NCBI GenBank assembly: GCA_947293975.1
Contig: CAMYPV010000071.1
Location: 1-5,448, forward strand
DNA from: an uncultured Ezakiella sp.
GTDB lineage: Bacteria; Bacillota; Clostridia; Tissierellales; Peptoniphilaceae
DNA length: 5,448 bases
Reading direction: 5' to 3'
Shown: positions 1 to 5,448 of the stretch, piece after piece
Position numbering within the stretch: the first letter of the stretch is position 1
How the letters are laid out: each line of letters starts with the position of its first letter
Program-made: the position numbers and the translations under genes
The notes under the pieces: model-generated
The model's database searches: none
What the model was told of the DNA's origin: nothing
The model's input: only the letters and a program-made list of their open reading frames with translations

Positions 1-2
1 TT

Positions 3-35
3 TCGTCGGCAGCGTCAGATGTGTATAAGAGACAG
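3..35 (+). other. Nextera (Tn5) read-1 sequencing adapter, artefact
   Basis: The 33 bases match the Illumina Nextera read-1 transposase adapter from TCGTCGGCAGCGTC onward. The last 19 (17-35) are the Tn5 mosaic end, AGATGTGTATAAGAGACAG. This is library-preparation sequence left on the assembled contig, not a native transposon: there is no transposase, no second end and no target duplication. Native sequence starts at about base 36, and bases 1-2 are probably also artefact. The true upstream neighbour of the operon is therefore unknown. Confidence 0.97.
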
Positions 36-122
36 GTGTTTAATGGGATAAAGCAAATAAGTTATAAGACAAAACTTGATATATAAATTAAATTTATCTC
101 GTTAAAAATGGTTATTTGCTAC

Positions 123-151
123 TGGCTATGTTTTAACTGGCAGCTTATAAT
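123..151 (+). promoter_or_regulatory. Possible promoter of the importer operon
   Basis: A perfect TATAAT lies at 146-151, 23 bases before the first start codon. The best -35 at 17-base spacing is TGGCTA (123-128), which matches TTGACA at only three of six positions, and there is no TG extension before the -10. A start near 158 would leave a leader of only about 17 bases, just enough for the ribosome site at 164-169. The region is AT-rich, so a chance -10 is quite possible. The real promoter may lie further upstream or have been lost at the contig end. Confidence 0.3.
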
Positions 152-174
152 AATAAAACAAATAGGAGGATATT

Positions 175-1437
175 ATGAAAAAGTTATTAGCGATTTTAAT
201 AGCTATGGCTATGGTATTTTCATTAGCAGCTTGCGGCAAGAAGCCAGCTGGCGACGCACCTGCAACTGGAAATACTGAAGGAAAAGACGGCGGTAAAGAA
301 GCACCATTCCACATTGGTATTTGCACCGGTACAGTATCTCAAGCAGAAGACGAACAAAGAGGTGCTGAATCTATATTAGCAAAATATGGAGATGCAAAAG
401 ATGGCGGATACATTACTCTTAAAAACTATCCAGACAACTACGCAGCTGAACAAGAAACAACAATTCAACAAATCGTTTCTTTTGCTGACGACCCATTGAT
501 GAAGGTTGTCGTAGTTAACCAAGGCCCTCCAGGAACAGCAGCTGCATTTAAACAAATTAAAGAAAAAAGACCTGACATTTTATGTTTTGTAGGTAACTCA
601 CAAGAAGAGCCAAACTTAATCGAAGGTGTTGCAGATCTAATTGTTGACCCTGACAACGTAACAAGAGGATATTTGATTCCACTTGCTGCAAAGAAAATGG
701 GCGCAAAGAAATTTATACACGTTACTTTCCCAAGACACATGTCAGTCGAACTTTTAAGTTTACGTAAAGACATCATGGAAGCAACATGTGATAAGATTGG
801 TATTGAATTCGTTATGGAAACTGCACCAGATCCAATGAGTGACGTAGGTGTTCCAGGAGCTCAAAACTTTATTCTTGAACAAATGCCAGCATGGGTTAAA
901 CAATATGGACAAGACACAGCATTCTTCGCTACAAACGACGCTCACACAGAACCAATGCTATTAAAGGTTGCTGAACTTGGCGCATACTTTGTAGAACAAG
1001 ACTTGCCATCACCAATTCTTGGATATCCAGGAGCACTTGGCATCGACGTTAAAGACGCTGCAGGTGACTGGCCAGAAATCTTAAAGAGAGTTGAAAATAA
1101 GGTTGTAGATATGGGCGCTGCAGGCCACATGGGTTTATGGGCATTCTCATTTGGTTTCTCAACAACACAAACTCTTGCTGAACTTGGTAAGAGAACAGTT
1201 GAAGGAACAGCTGACTACAAGAAAACAGAAGACTACAAGAAAGTTATCGAAGAATTCACACCAGGAGCAGAATGGGGCGTATCAACATACGTTGACAGAG
1301 TTTCCGGTGAAGAAAAGAAAAATCACTATCTAACACTTCAAGACACATACGTACTTGGCAAAGGTTATCTAGGAATGACAAAAGAAGAAGTTCCAGATAT
1401 TTACAAGATGTTAGACGAATTTCAAAACAAAAAATAA
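175..1437 (+). CDS. DUF3798-type ABC transporter substrate-binding lipoprotein
   Basis: Predicted solute receptor of the importer encoded by the next three genes, anchored outside the cytoplasmic membrane. The 420-residue product starts with a lipoprotein signal: MKK, a hydrophobic core at residues 4-17, and the lipobox LAAC with Cys20 as the lipidated residue. A flexible Gly/Lys/Pro/Thr-rich linker (about 21-43) follows. The mature part opens with a strand of type FHIGICTGTVSQAEDEQRGAE (45-65), which I recognise as the DUF3798 family (Pfam PF12683), a periplasmic-binding-protein type I-like fold. Other alternating strand/helix elements are KVVVVNQGPPGT (110-121), DILCFVGNS (134-142), FIHVTFPRHMS (180-190) and AFFATNDAHTEP (249-260). 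The length is usual for the family. The start is supported by AGGAGG at 164-169, five bases upstream. The substrate is unknown; simple sugars or nucleosides are inferred only from the partner genes. Codon choice leans to C-ending codons (9 of 12 Asn are AAC), fitting high expression. Confidence 0.88.
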   Translation: MKKLLAILIAMAMVFSLAACGKKPAGDAPATGNTEGKDGGKEAPFHIGICTGTVSQAEDEQRGAESILAKYGDAKDGGYITLKNYPDNYAAEQETTIQQIVSFADDPLMKVVVVNQGPPGTAAAFKQIKEKRPDILCFVGNSQEEPNLIEGVADLIVDPDNVTRGYLIPLAAKKMGAKKFIHVTFPRHMSVELLSLRKDIMEATCDKIGIEFVMETAPDPMSDVGVPGAQNFILEQMPAWVKQYGQDTAFFATNDAHTEPMLLKVAELGAYFVEQDLPSPILGYPGALGIDVKDAAGDWPEILKRVENKVVDMGAAGHMGLWAFSFGFSTTQTLAELGKRTVEGTADYKKTEDYKKVIEEFTPGAEWGVSTYVDRVSGEEKKNHYLTLQDTYVLGKGYLGMTKEEVPDIYKMLDEFQNKK

Positions 1438-1483
1438 ACAATAGTAATTAAGAAATAGTAAAAATATTTATTAATTAAGACCC

Positions 1484-1520
1484 AAGGCTGACCTGCAGAT
1501 GTAACGCTGGGGTCAGCCTT
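1484..1520 (+). promoter_or_regulatory. Intercistronic stem-loop between receptor and ATPase genes
   Basis: AAGGCTGACC (1484-1493) and GGTCAGCCTT (1511-1520) form a perfect 10-bp stem. It can be extended by a T-G wobble (1494/1510) and, past a bulged G1495, by CAG/CTG (1496-1498/1507-1509), closing an 8-base loop. Only three T's follow before AAAT, so it is a poor intrinsic terminator on the + strand, and there is no T-run on the other side either. In binding-protein operons such hairpins often protect the receptor mRNA from 3' decay or cause partial termination, so that receptor exceeds transporter. That role is inferred here. The stem ends 11 bases before the ATPase ribosome site. Confidence 0.75.
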
Positions 1521-1528
1521 TAAATATG

Positions 1529-1537
1529 AAAGGTGAT
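1529..1537 (+). promoter_or_regulatory. Ribosome binding site that sets the ATPase start at 1541
   Basis: AAAGGTGAT contains AGGTGAT (1531-1537), complementary to seven consecutive bases of the usual anti-Shine-Dalgarno region of 16S rRNA. It is correctly spaced for ATG 1541. The in-frame ATG at 1526 lies upstream of this site and has only the hairpin arm and CTTTAAAT before it, so 1541 is preferred. Confidence 0.8.
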
Positions 1538-1540
1538 TAT

Positions 1541-3130
1541 ATGAAACAGGTTTTAGAGTTTAGACATGTTGGAAAAAGTTTTTCGGGTAATCACGTTTTA
1601 AAAGATGTTAATTTTACTTTAAACGAAGGAGAAATCCTTGGCCTAGTTGGAGAAAATGGTGCCGGTAAATCTACAATGATGAATATTTTGTTCGGCATGA
1701 GTTTTATCCACGAAACAGGTGGTTATGAGGGCGACGTCCTAATTGATGGAGAAGTGGTGAATTTTAAAGATCCATACGATGCTTTAAAAGCAGGTTTGGG
1801 TATGGTTCACCAAGAATTCTCATTGATTCCAGGATTTTCAGCTACAGAAAATATTCTTTTAAATCGTGAAATCACAAAGCCAAATTTATTTAGTAAAATA
1901 TTTGGAAAAAATTTAGAAACTTTAAAACATGATGCCATGGATGAAGCTGCAAAGAAAGCCATTGATATGCTTGGACTTGAAATTCCAGCAGAATCCAAAG
2001 TTATGGATATGCCAGTTGGGCATAAGCAATTTATTGAAATTGCAAGAGAGCTTTCAAAAGATAATGTTAAGCTTATTATCATGGACGAACCTACGGCAGT
2101 TTTAACTGAGAGCGAAGCAGATATTCTTATTAAGGCTATGAAAAATTTGGCTGCAAGAGGCATTGCTATTATATTTATTTCTCACAGACTTCGTGAAGTT
2201 GTTGATGTATGCGATAAAATCGTCGTATTAAGAGACGGTGAAATCGTAAAGGATACACCAAATGAAAACTTAAATATTGTTGACATTGCCAGTTGGATGG
2301 TTGGCCGTGATATGGGTGGCAAGAAAGAACAAAGAACATATCGTGAAGTTAGTGGCGAGCCGGTAATGACGGTTAAAAATCTTTTTGTAGATATGCCTGG
2401 TGAAACTGTAAGGGATGTTAGCTTTGAAGTAAAAGAAGGAGAAATTCTTGGCTTCTGTGGTCTTGCTGGTCAAGGTAAGCTTGGTATTCCAAACGGAATT
2501 ATGGGCTTGTATCCAGCAGGCGGCGAAGTAGTTTATAAGGGTGAAAAACTCGACATTAAAGACACAAGATCCACTCTTAAAAAGCACTTAGCATTTGTAA
2601 GTGAAGATAGACGTGGTATGGGTCTTTTGTTGGACGAAGGCATCGATTGGAACATTGGTTTTGATGCAATGCAAGTCCACGATAAATTCACCAAGAAGAT
2701 TGGTCCATTTGTATTTAGAGATGACAAAGCTTTGGCAAATGTTGCAAATCAATACATTGAAAACCTTGAAATCAGAACTCAAGGTCCTCACGAAAAGGCA
2801 AGAAACCTAAGTGGTGGTAACCAACAAAAAGTTTGTTTGGCAAAGGCTTTTGCTGTTGAACCAGAATTCTTGTTTGTAAGCGAGCCTACAAGAGGTATTG
2901 ACGTTGGTGCAAAAAAACTAGTTTTGGATGCATTGCGTGGCTATAATGAACATTATGGCACTACGATTTGTATTGTAAGCAGTGAACTTGAAGAACTCAG
3001 AAGTATTGCAGATAGAATTCTAGTTGTATTTGAAGGCAAGATTTTTGGCGAATTGAAGCCAGATGATCCAGTTGAATACTTTGGACTTATGATGGCGGGG
3101 ACAAATCCGAAGGAGGTTATAAATGCGTAA
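1541..3130 (+). CDS. Sugar/nucleoside-type ABC importer ATPase, two fused nucleotide-binding domains
   Basis: Cytoplasmic ATPase of 529 residues that should dock on the two permeases encoded next. It has the RbsA/MglA-like layout of two ABC domains in one chain, of usual family length (about 500). Domain 1 (about 1-255): Walker A GENGAGKST (37-45), Q-loop near VHQEFSL (89-95), an atypical signature MPVGHKQ (157-163), Walker B LIIMDEPTA (178-186) and switch His215 in ISHRL. Domain 2 (about 275-520): degenerate Walker A GLAGQGKLG (307-315), SEDRRGMGL (355-362), canonical signature LSGGNQQK (423-430), Walker B region FLFVSEPTRGID (443-454) with Ser447 where Asp is usual, and SSE (480-482) in place of the switch His. 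One composite ATP site (Walker motifs of domain 1 with signature of domain 2) therefore looks competent and the other degenerate. The last 8 bases overlap the first permease gene. I give no gene symbol because the substrate is unknown. The in-frame ATG at 1526 would add five residues. Confidence 0.93.
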   Translation: MKQVLEFRHVGKSFSGNHVLKDVNFTLNEGEILGLVGENGAGKSTMMNILFGMSFIHETGGYEGDVLIDGEVVNFKDPYDALKAGLGMVHQEFSLIPGFSATENILLNREITKPNLFSKIFGKNLETLKHDAMDEAAKKAIDMLGLEIPAESKVMDMPVGHKQFIEIARELSKDNVKLIIMDEPTAVLTESEADILIKAMKNLAARGIAIIFISHRLREVVDVCDKIVVLRDGEIVKDTPNENLNIVDIASWMVGRDMGGKKEQRTYREVSGEPVMTVKNLFVDMPGETVRDVSFEVKEGEILGFCGLAGQGKLGIPNGIMGLYPAGGEVVYKGEKLDIKDTRSTLKKHLAFVSEDRRGMGLLLDEGIDWNIGFDAMQVHDKFTKKIGPFVFRDDKALANVANQYIENLEIRTQGPHEKARNLSGGNQQKVCLAKAFAVEPEFLFVSEPTRGIDVGAKKLVLDALRGYNEHYGTTICIVSSELEELRSIADRILVVFEGKIFGELKPDDPVEYFGLMMAGTNPKEVINA

Positions 3131-4169
3131 TTTTGTTAAAGATTTTGGCCTACCGAGATTTATAATTTTGCTATTTATCATAGCATTATTTGTAGCTGGA
3201 GGCTTTATAGGAGTAAATCTCCCAGATGCATTTGTTAACGTGCTTAATAGATTTGGTATGAATGCCGTAATGGTTCTTGCAATGATTCCTATGATTCAAT
3301 CAGGTTGCGGACTAAACTTCGGTTTGCCAGTTGGATTATTAGGTGGTATGCTTGGTGCTACAATTTCTGTTCAATTTCAATTGCAAGGAATTGCAGGCGC
3401 AACATTAGCATTATTGCTAGGAATGATATTTGGCGCTATATTTGGATGGGGCTACAGCTTTATTCTTAATAGAGTAAAGGGCGACGAAATGATTATCGCA
3501 ACCTATGTTGGTTTTTCATTTGTTGCACTTATGAATATAATGTGGGTTATACTTCCATTTAGCAATCCAGAAATGGTTATGGGTTTCAAAGGTGAAGGTC
3601 TTCGTACAACAATTGCCCTAAAGGCATATTGGGACAAGGCAATTTCAAAAATTGGAGGCTTTGAAATCACATCAGATGCAGAACTTGGCACAAAGACACT
3701 TGTACCAATCGGTATGTTTATAGTTTTTGCAATTTTTGCATATCTAGTTTATATGTATTTTAAAACAAAAAAAGGTTCAGCCGTTACAGCTGTTGGATCA
3801 AATCCAAAGTACGCAATGGCTGCAGGTATAAATGTAAATCACCACAGAACAATTTCTGTTATACTTTCATGCGCATTAGGAGCTGTAGGTATGGTTATTT
3901 ACGAACAAGCATTTGGATTTATACAAATGTACAATGCTCCATTGGCATTTGCATTCCCAAGTGTAGCTGCAATCCTACTTGGTGGCGCGTCCATTAACAA
4001 AGCGAATGTTAAAAATGTTATCATTGGTACATTATTGTTCCAAGCAATTTTGACAATGACACCAACCGTTATTAACCAAGCAATTAAGGTTGATATATCA
4101 GAAGTTTTAAGACTTATCATATCAAACGGTTTGATTGTTTACGCTTTGACAAGGAAGGGGGTTAAATAA
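3123..4169 (+). CDS. ABC importer permease 1 (RbsC-like, BPD_transp_2 family)
   Basis: First of two unlike membrane subunits of the importer, 348 residues and about ten hydrophobic segments: roughly 11-31, 45-61, 66-87, 90-113, 123-145, 194-213, 243-263, 275-290, 298-315 and 327-343. Family marks are GCGLNFGLPVGLLGG (61-75), NRVKGDEMI (116-124), the cytoplasmic ATPase-coupling stretch GSNPKYAMAAGINV (225-238), and FPSVAAILLGGAS (278-290). A hydrophilic loop of about 45 residues (about 148-192), probably outside, separates the fifth and sixth segments. The length is a little above that of ribose-type permeases. The start is well supported by AGGAGG at 3111-3116, six bases upstream and inside the ATPase gene. 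The gene overlaps the ATPase gene by 8 bases and permease 2 by 1 base, so translational coupling is likely. Sugar or nucleoside specificity cannot be told apart from this sequence. Confidence 0.92.
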   Translation: MRNFVKDFGLPRFIILLFIIALFVAGGFIGVNLPDAFVNVLNRFGMNAVMVLAMIPMIQSGCGLNFGLPVGLLGGMLGATISVQFQLQGIAGATLALLLGMIFGAIFGWGYSFILNRVKGDEMIIATYVGFSFVALMNIMWVILPFSNPEMVMGFKGEGLRTTIALKAYWDKAISKIGGFEITSDAELGTKTLVPIGMFIVFAIFAYLVYMYFKTKKGSAVTAVGSNPKYAMAAGINVNHHRTISVILSCALGAVGMVIYEQAFGFIQMYNAPLAFAFPSVAAILLGGASINKANVKNVIIGTLLFQAILTMTPTVINQAIKVDISEVLRLIISNGLIVYALTRKGVK

Positions 4170-5299
4170 TGAAACAAAAGAGAAAATTTAGCCTTATAAA
4201 TGATTTCACAGTACCTGTTATGTTTATAATCATCTGTGCTGTTGCAATTTATTTCAGTGGATTTACTACACAGTTTTTGGTTGGACAAGTTCTTACAAGA
4301 TTTGCAAGAAACGCATTCTTGGTATTATCACTACTCCTACCAATTATGGCAGGACTTGGAATTAACTTCGGTATGACATTAGGAGCAATGGCAGGACAAA
4401 TTGCCATCATCTTTATTCAAGACTGGGGTATGCAAGGAATTCCAGCAATCCTACTAGCTGCTGTAATATCAACACCAATTGCATGGATACTTGGAATATT
4501 TGCAGGTGCAGTTTTAAACAGAGCAAAAGACAGAGAAATGATCACATCAATGATGCTTGGCTTCTTTATGACAGGTGTATATCAATTTATAGTTCTTTAT
4601 ATCTTTGGTGGAATTATTCCGTTTAAAGACCCAAACATCATTCTATCTCGTGGATACGGCGTAAGAAACGCTATTGACCTAACATGTCAAAAAGGTACAG
4701 ACTATTTCTTTGACAGAATATTAGGCACAGACATTTCAATAATGGGAATACAAATCCCAATTCTAACACTAATTATAATTGCTTTAGTATGTTTATTCAT
4801 AGTTTGGTTTAGAAAAACAAAACTAGGTCAAGACATGAAAGCAGTTGGACAAGATATGAAAGTTGCAGAAGATGCAGGTATCAATGTAGATAAAATCAGA
4901 AAAAAAGCAGTCGTTATGTCAACAGTAATGGCAGCATTTGGACAAATTATCTACTTGCAAAACATTGGTAACCTAAACACTTATAACGGCGCAGACCAAG
5001 TTGCTCTATATTCAGCAGCAGCACTATTAATCGGTGGCGCAAGTGTATCTAAAGCAACAATTACAAACGCCTTAACAGGTACAGTCCTCTTCCACTTGAT
5101 GTTTATCGTAATGCCTACAGCAGGTGCAAACATCACAGGAAACGCAATGATCGGTGAATACCTAAGAACATTCGTATCATACGCAGTTGTTACAGTAACA
5201 CTAATATTGCACTCAATAAGAAGACAAAAAGAAAGAGACGCAGCAATGGAAACCCTAAGAACAGGACCGGCCGTAGCAGCGCCAAAAGAAGAAAAATAA
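4169..5299 (+). CDS. ABC importer permease 2 (RbsC-like, BPD_transp_2 family)
   Basis: Second membrane subunit, 376 residues, and a diverged paralogue of permease 1. Hydrophobic segments lie near 13-31, 47-63, 66-84, 90-116, 127-150, 190-213, 246-265, 281-296, 300-319 and 331-350. GLGINFGMTLGAMAG (62-76) and NRAKDREMI (117-125) align with the matching motifs of permease 1, and the coupling stretch is GQDMKVAEDAGINV (227-240), followed by SAAALLIGGAS (282-292). The tail (351-376) is charged, probably cytoplasmic, and absent from permease 1. The start codon ATG overlaps the last base of the preceding TAA. A ribosome site, AAGGAAGGGGG at 4151-4161, precedes it. Unlike the two genes before it, this one prefers C-ending codons (12 of 14 Asn are AAC). 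It is followed by a terminator six bases after the stop codon, so it is the last gene of the operon. The two permeases probably form a heterodimeric channel. Confidence 0.92.
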   Translation: MKQKRKFSLINDFTVPVMFIIICAVAIYFSGFTTQFLVGQVLTRFARNAFLVLSLLLPIMAGLGINFGMTLGAMAGQIAIIFIQDWGMQGIPAILLAAVISTPIAWILGIFAGAVLNRAKDREMITSMMLGFFMTGVYQFIVLYIFGGIIPFKDPNIILSRGYGVRNAIDLTCQKGTDYFFDRILGTDISIMGIQIPILTLIIIALVCLFIVWFRKTKLGQDMKAVGQDMKVAEDAGINVDKIRKKAVVMSTVMAAFGQIIYLQNIGNLNTYNGADQVALYSAAALLIGGASVSKATITNALTGTVLFHLMFIVMPTAGANITGNAMIGEYLRTFVSYAVVTVTLILHSIRRQKERDAAMETLRTGPAVAAPKEEK

Positions 5300-5304
5300 T
5301 GAAT

Positions 5305-5330
5305 GCAGGAGTGAATGCTCCTGCTTTTTT
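5305..5330 (+). terminator. Intrinsic terminator of the importer operon
   Basis: GCAGGAG (5305-5311) and CTCCTGC (5318-5324) form a perfect 7-bp GC-rich stem with the loop TGAATG, followed at once by six T's (5325-5330), an A and five more T's. It starts six bases after the stop codon of permease 2. It is a strong rho-independent terminator and separates the importer operon from the riboswitch-controlled unit downstream. Confidence 0.95.
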
Positions 5331-5358
5331 ATTTTTAAAAAGTTTTTTCAAATTCTAT

Positions 5359-5387
5359 TTGACAAAATGGTTGTCATGTTGTATTAT
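5359..5387 (+). promoter_or_regulatory. Sigma-A promoter of the downstream thiamine-regulated unit
   Basis: TTGACA (5359-5364) is a perfect -35. After exactly 17 bases comes TATTAT (5382-5387), one mismatch from the -10 consensus. Transcription should start near 5393-5396, immediately before the TPP riboswitch, so the RNA would begin almost at the first riboswitch helix. Position between a terminator and a riboswitch supports the call. Confidence 0.88.
5360..5376. repeat. Inverted repeat overlapping the -35, possible operator
   Basis: TGACAA (5360-5365) and TTGTCA (5371-5376) are perfect inverted repeats around a 5-base centre, AATGG. The left arm lies within the -35 and the right arm in the spacer of the promoter. 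Such a placement would suit a dimeric repressor. I cannot assign a regulator, and a 6-bp repeat including the -35 consensus could be chance. Confidence 0.35.
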
Positions 5388-5394
5388 GAGTATG

Positions 5395-5448
5395 CACTAG
5401 GGGTGCCCGGTTGGGCTGAGATTAAACCCTAAACCTGATCCAGGTAAT
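5395..5448 (+). promoter_or_regulatory. TPP riboswitch (THI element), truncated by the window end
   Basis: The 5' part of a thiamine-pyrophosphate-sensing leader. Visible conserved parts are AGGGGTGCC (5399-5407), helix P3 as GCCC (5405-5408) with GGGC (5413-5416) around GGTT, the core CTGAGAT (5416-5422), ACCCT (5426-5430) whose CCCT pairs with AGGG 5399-5402 as P2, and ACCTGATC followed by CAGGTAAT (5433-5448), the start of the P4/P5 arm. The rest of P4/P5, the 3' strand of P1 and the expression platform lie beyond the window. In Firmicutes such leaders normally switch off thiamine synthesis or uptake genes when TPP is abundant. The controlled gene is not visible, and the 5' boundary is approximate. 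Confidence 0.93.

Noticed and set aside
17..35. Genuine Tn5-like mobile element end
   Set aside because: The mosaic end is preceded by the synthetic Nextera adapter tail and sits at the very contig end, so it is a library artefact.
465..776. Open frames on the minus strand inside the receptor gene (and similar ones at 1807-2163, 2270-2587 and 3899-4120)
   Set aside because: They lie wholly inside well-supported + strand genes, show no ribosome sites that I could see or recognisable domains, and have compositions expected of antisense shadows.
1151..1333. Plus-strand 60-codon frame inside the receptor gene
   Set aside because: It lies out of frame within a clearly real gene. The product is low-complexity and Gln/Lys/Thr-rich, with no start signal.
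1445..1477. AT-only inverted repeat TAATTAA / TTAATTA in the gap after the receptor gene
   Set aside because: Each arm is itself nearly palindromic and all A/T, which is expected by chance in such AT-rich intergenic DNA.
1484..1525. Rho-independent terminator after the receptor gene
   Set aside because: The stem is strong but only three T's follow, and the ATPase gene starts 20 bases later. It is better described as an intercistronic stem-loop that may give partial termination.
1526..1540. Earlier in-frame ATG for the ATPase gene (adds residues MKGDY)
   Set aside because: It has no ribosome site before it, since the hairpin ends at 1520. A strong site (AGGTGAT, 1531-1537) lies between it and ATG 1541, and family N-termini fit MKQVLEF.
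175..5299. The importer as a thiamine transporter because of the adjacent TPP riboswitch
   Set aside because: The riboswitch is downstream, after a strong terminator and behind its own promoter, so it controls the next unit. The importer proteins do not resemble known thiamine uptake systems.

Overview
The window looks like one end, or the whole, of a short assembled contig from a low-GC, Gram-positive-type anaerobe. I would guess Clostridia or Tissierellia (a Peptoniphilus/Anaerococcus-like lineage), with Fusobacteria as an alternative. The grounds are AT-rich DNA, strong AGGAGG-type ribosome sites, AGA/ACA/TTA-rich codons, a lipoprotein solute receptor and a THI-box riboswitch. The lineage is inference. 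The first 35 bases are not biological: they carry a Nextera/Tn5 sequencing adapter.

Layout. Bases 1-35 are adapter. Bases 36-174 are an AT-rich leader with a possible promoter and a strong ribosome site. Bases 175-5299 hold four genes on the + strand that form one complete ABC importer: a DUF3798-type lipoprotein receptor, a two-domain RbsA/MglA-like ATPase, and two different RbsC-like permeases. A 103-base gap with a strong stem-loop separates receptor from ATPase. The last three genes overlap by 8 and 1 bases and are almost certainly co-translated. An intrinsic terminator (5305-5330) closes the operon. After it come a near-consensus sigma-A promoter (5359-5387) and the first part of a TPP riboswitch, cut off by the end of the window. 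The gene it controls is not visible.

How it works. The lipoprotein would capture a solute outside the membrane and deliver it to a channel made of the two unlike permeases, and the ATPase would power uptake. The relatives of the ATPase and permeases move sugars and nucleosides, but nothing here fixes the substrate and the receptor family is uncharacterised. The ATPase appears to have one intact and one degenerate ATP site. The TPP riboswitch belongs to the next transcription unit and is not evidence that this importer moves thiamine.

The most interesting points are the self-contained importer of unknown substrate, the asymmetric ATPase, the stem-loop after the receptor gene, a codon-usage shift between genes, and an inverted repeat over the -35 of the riboswitch promoter.
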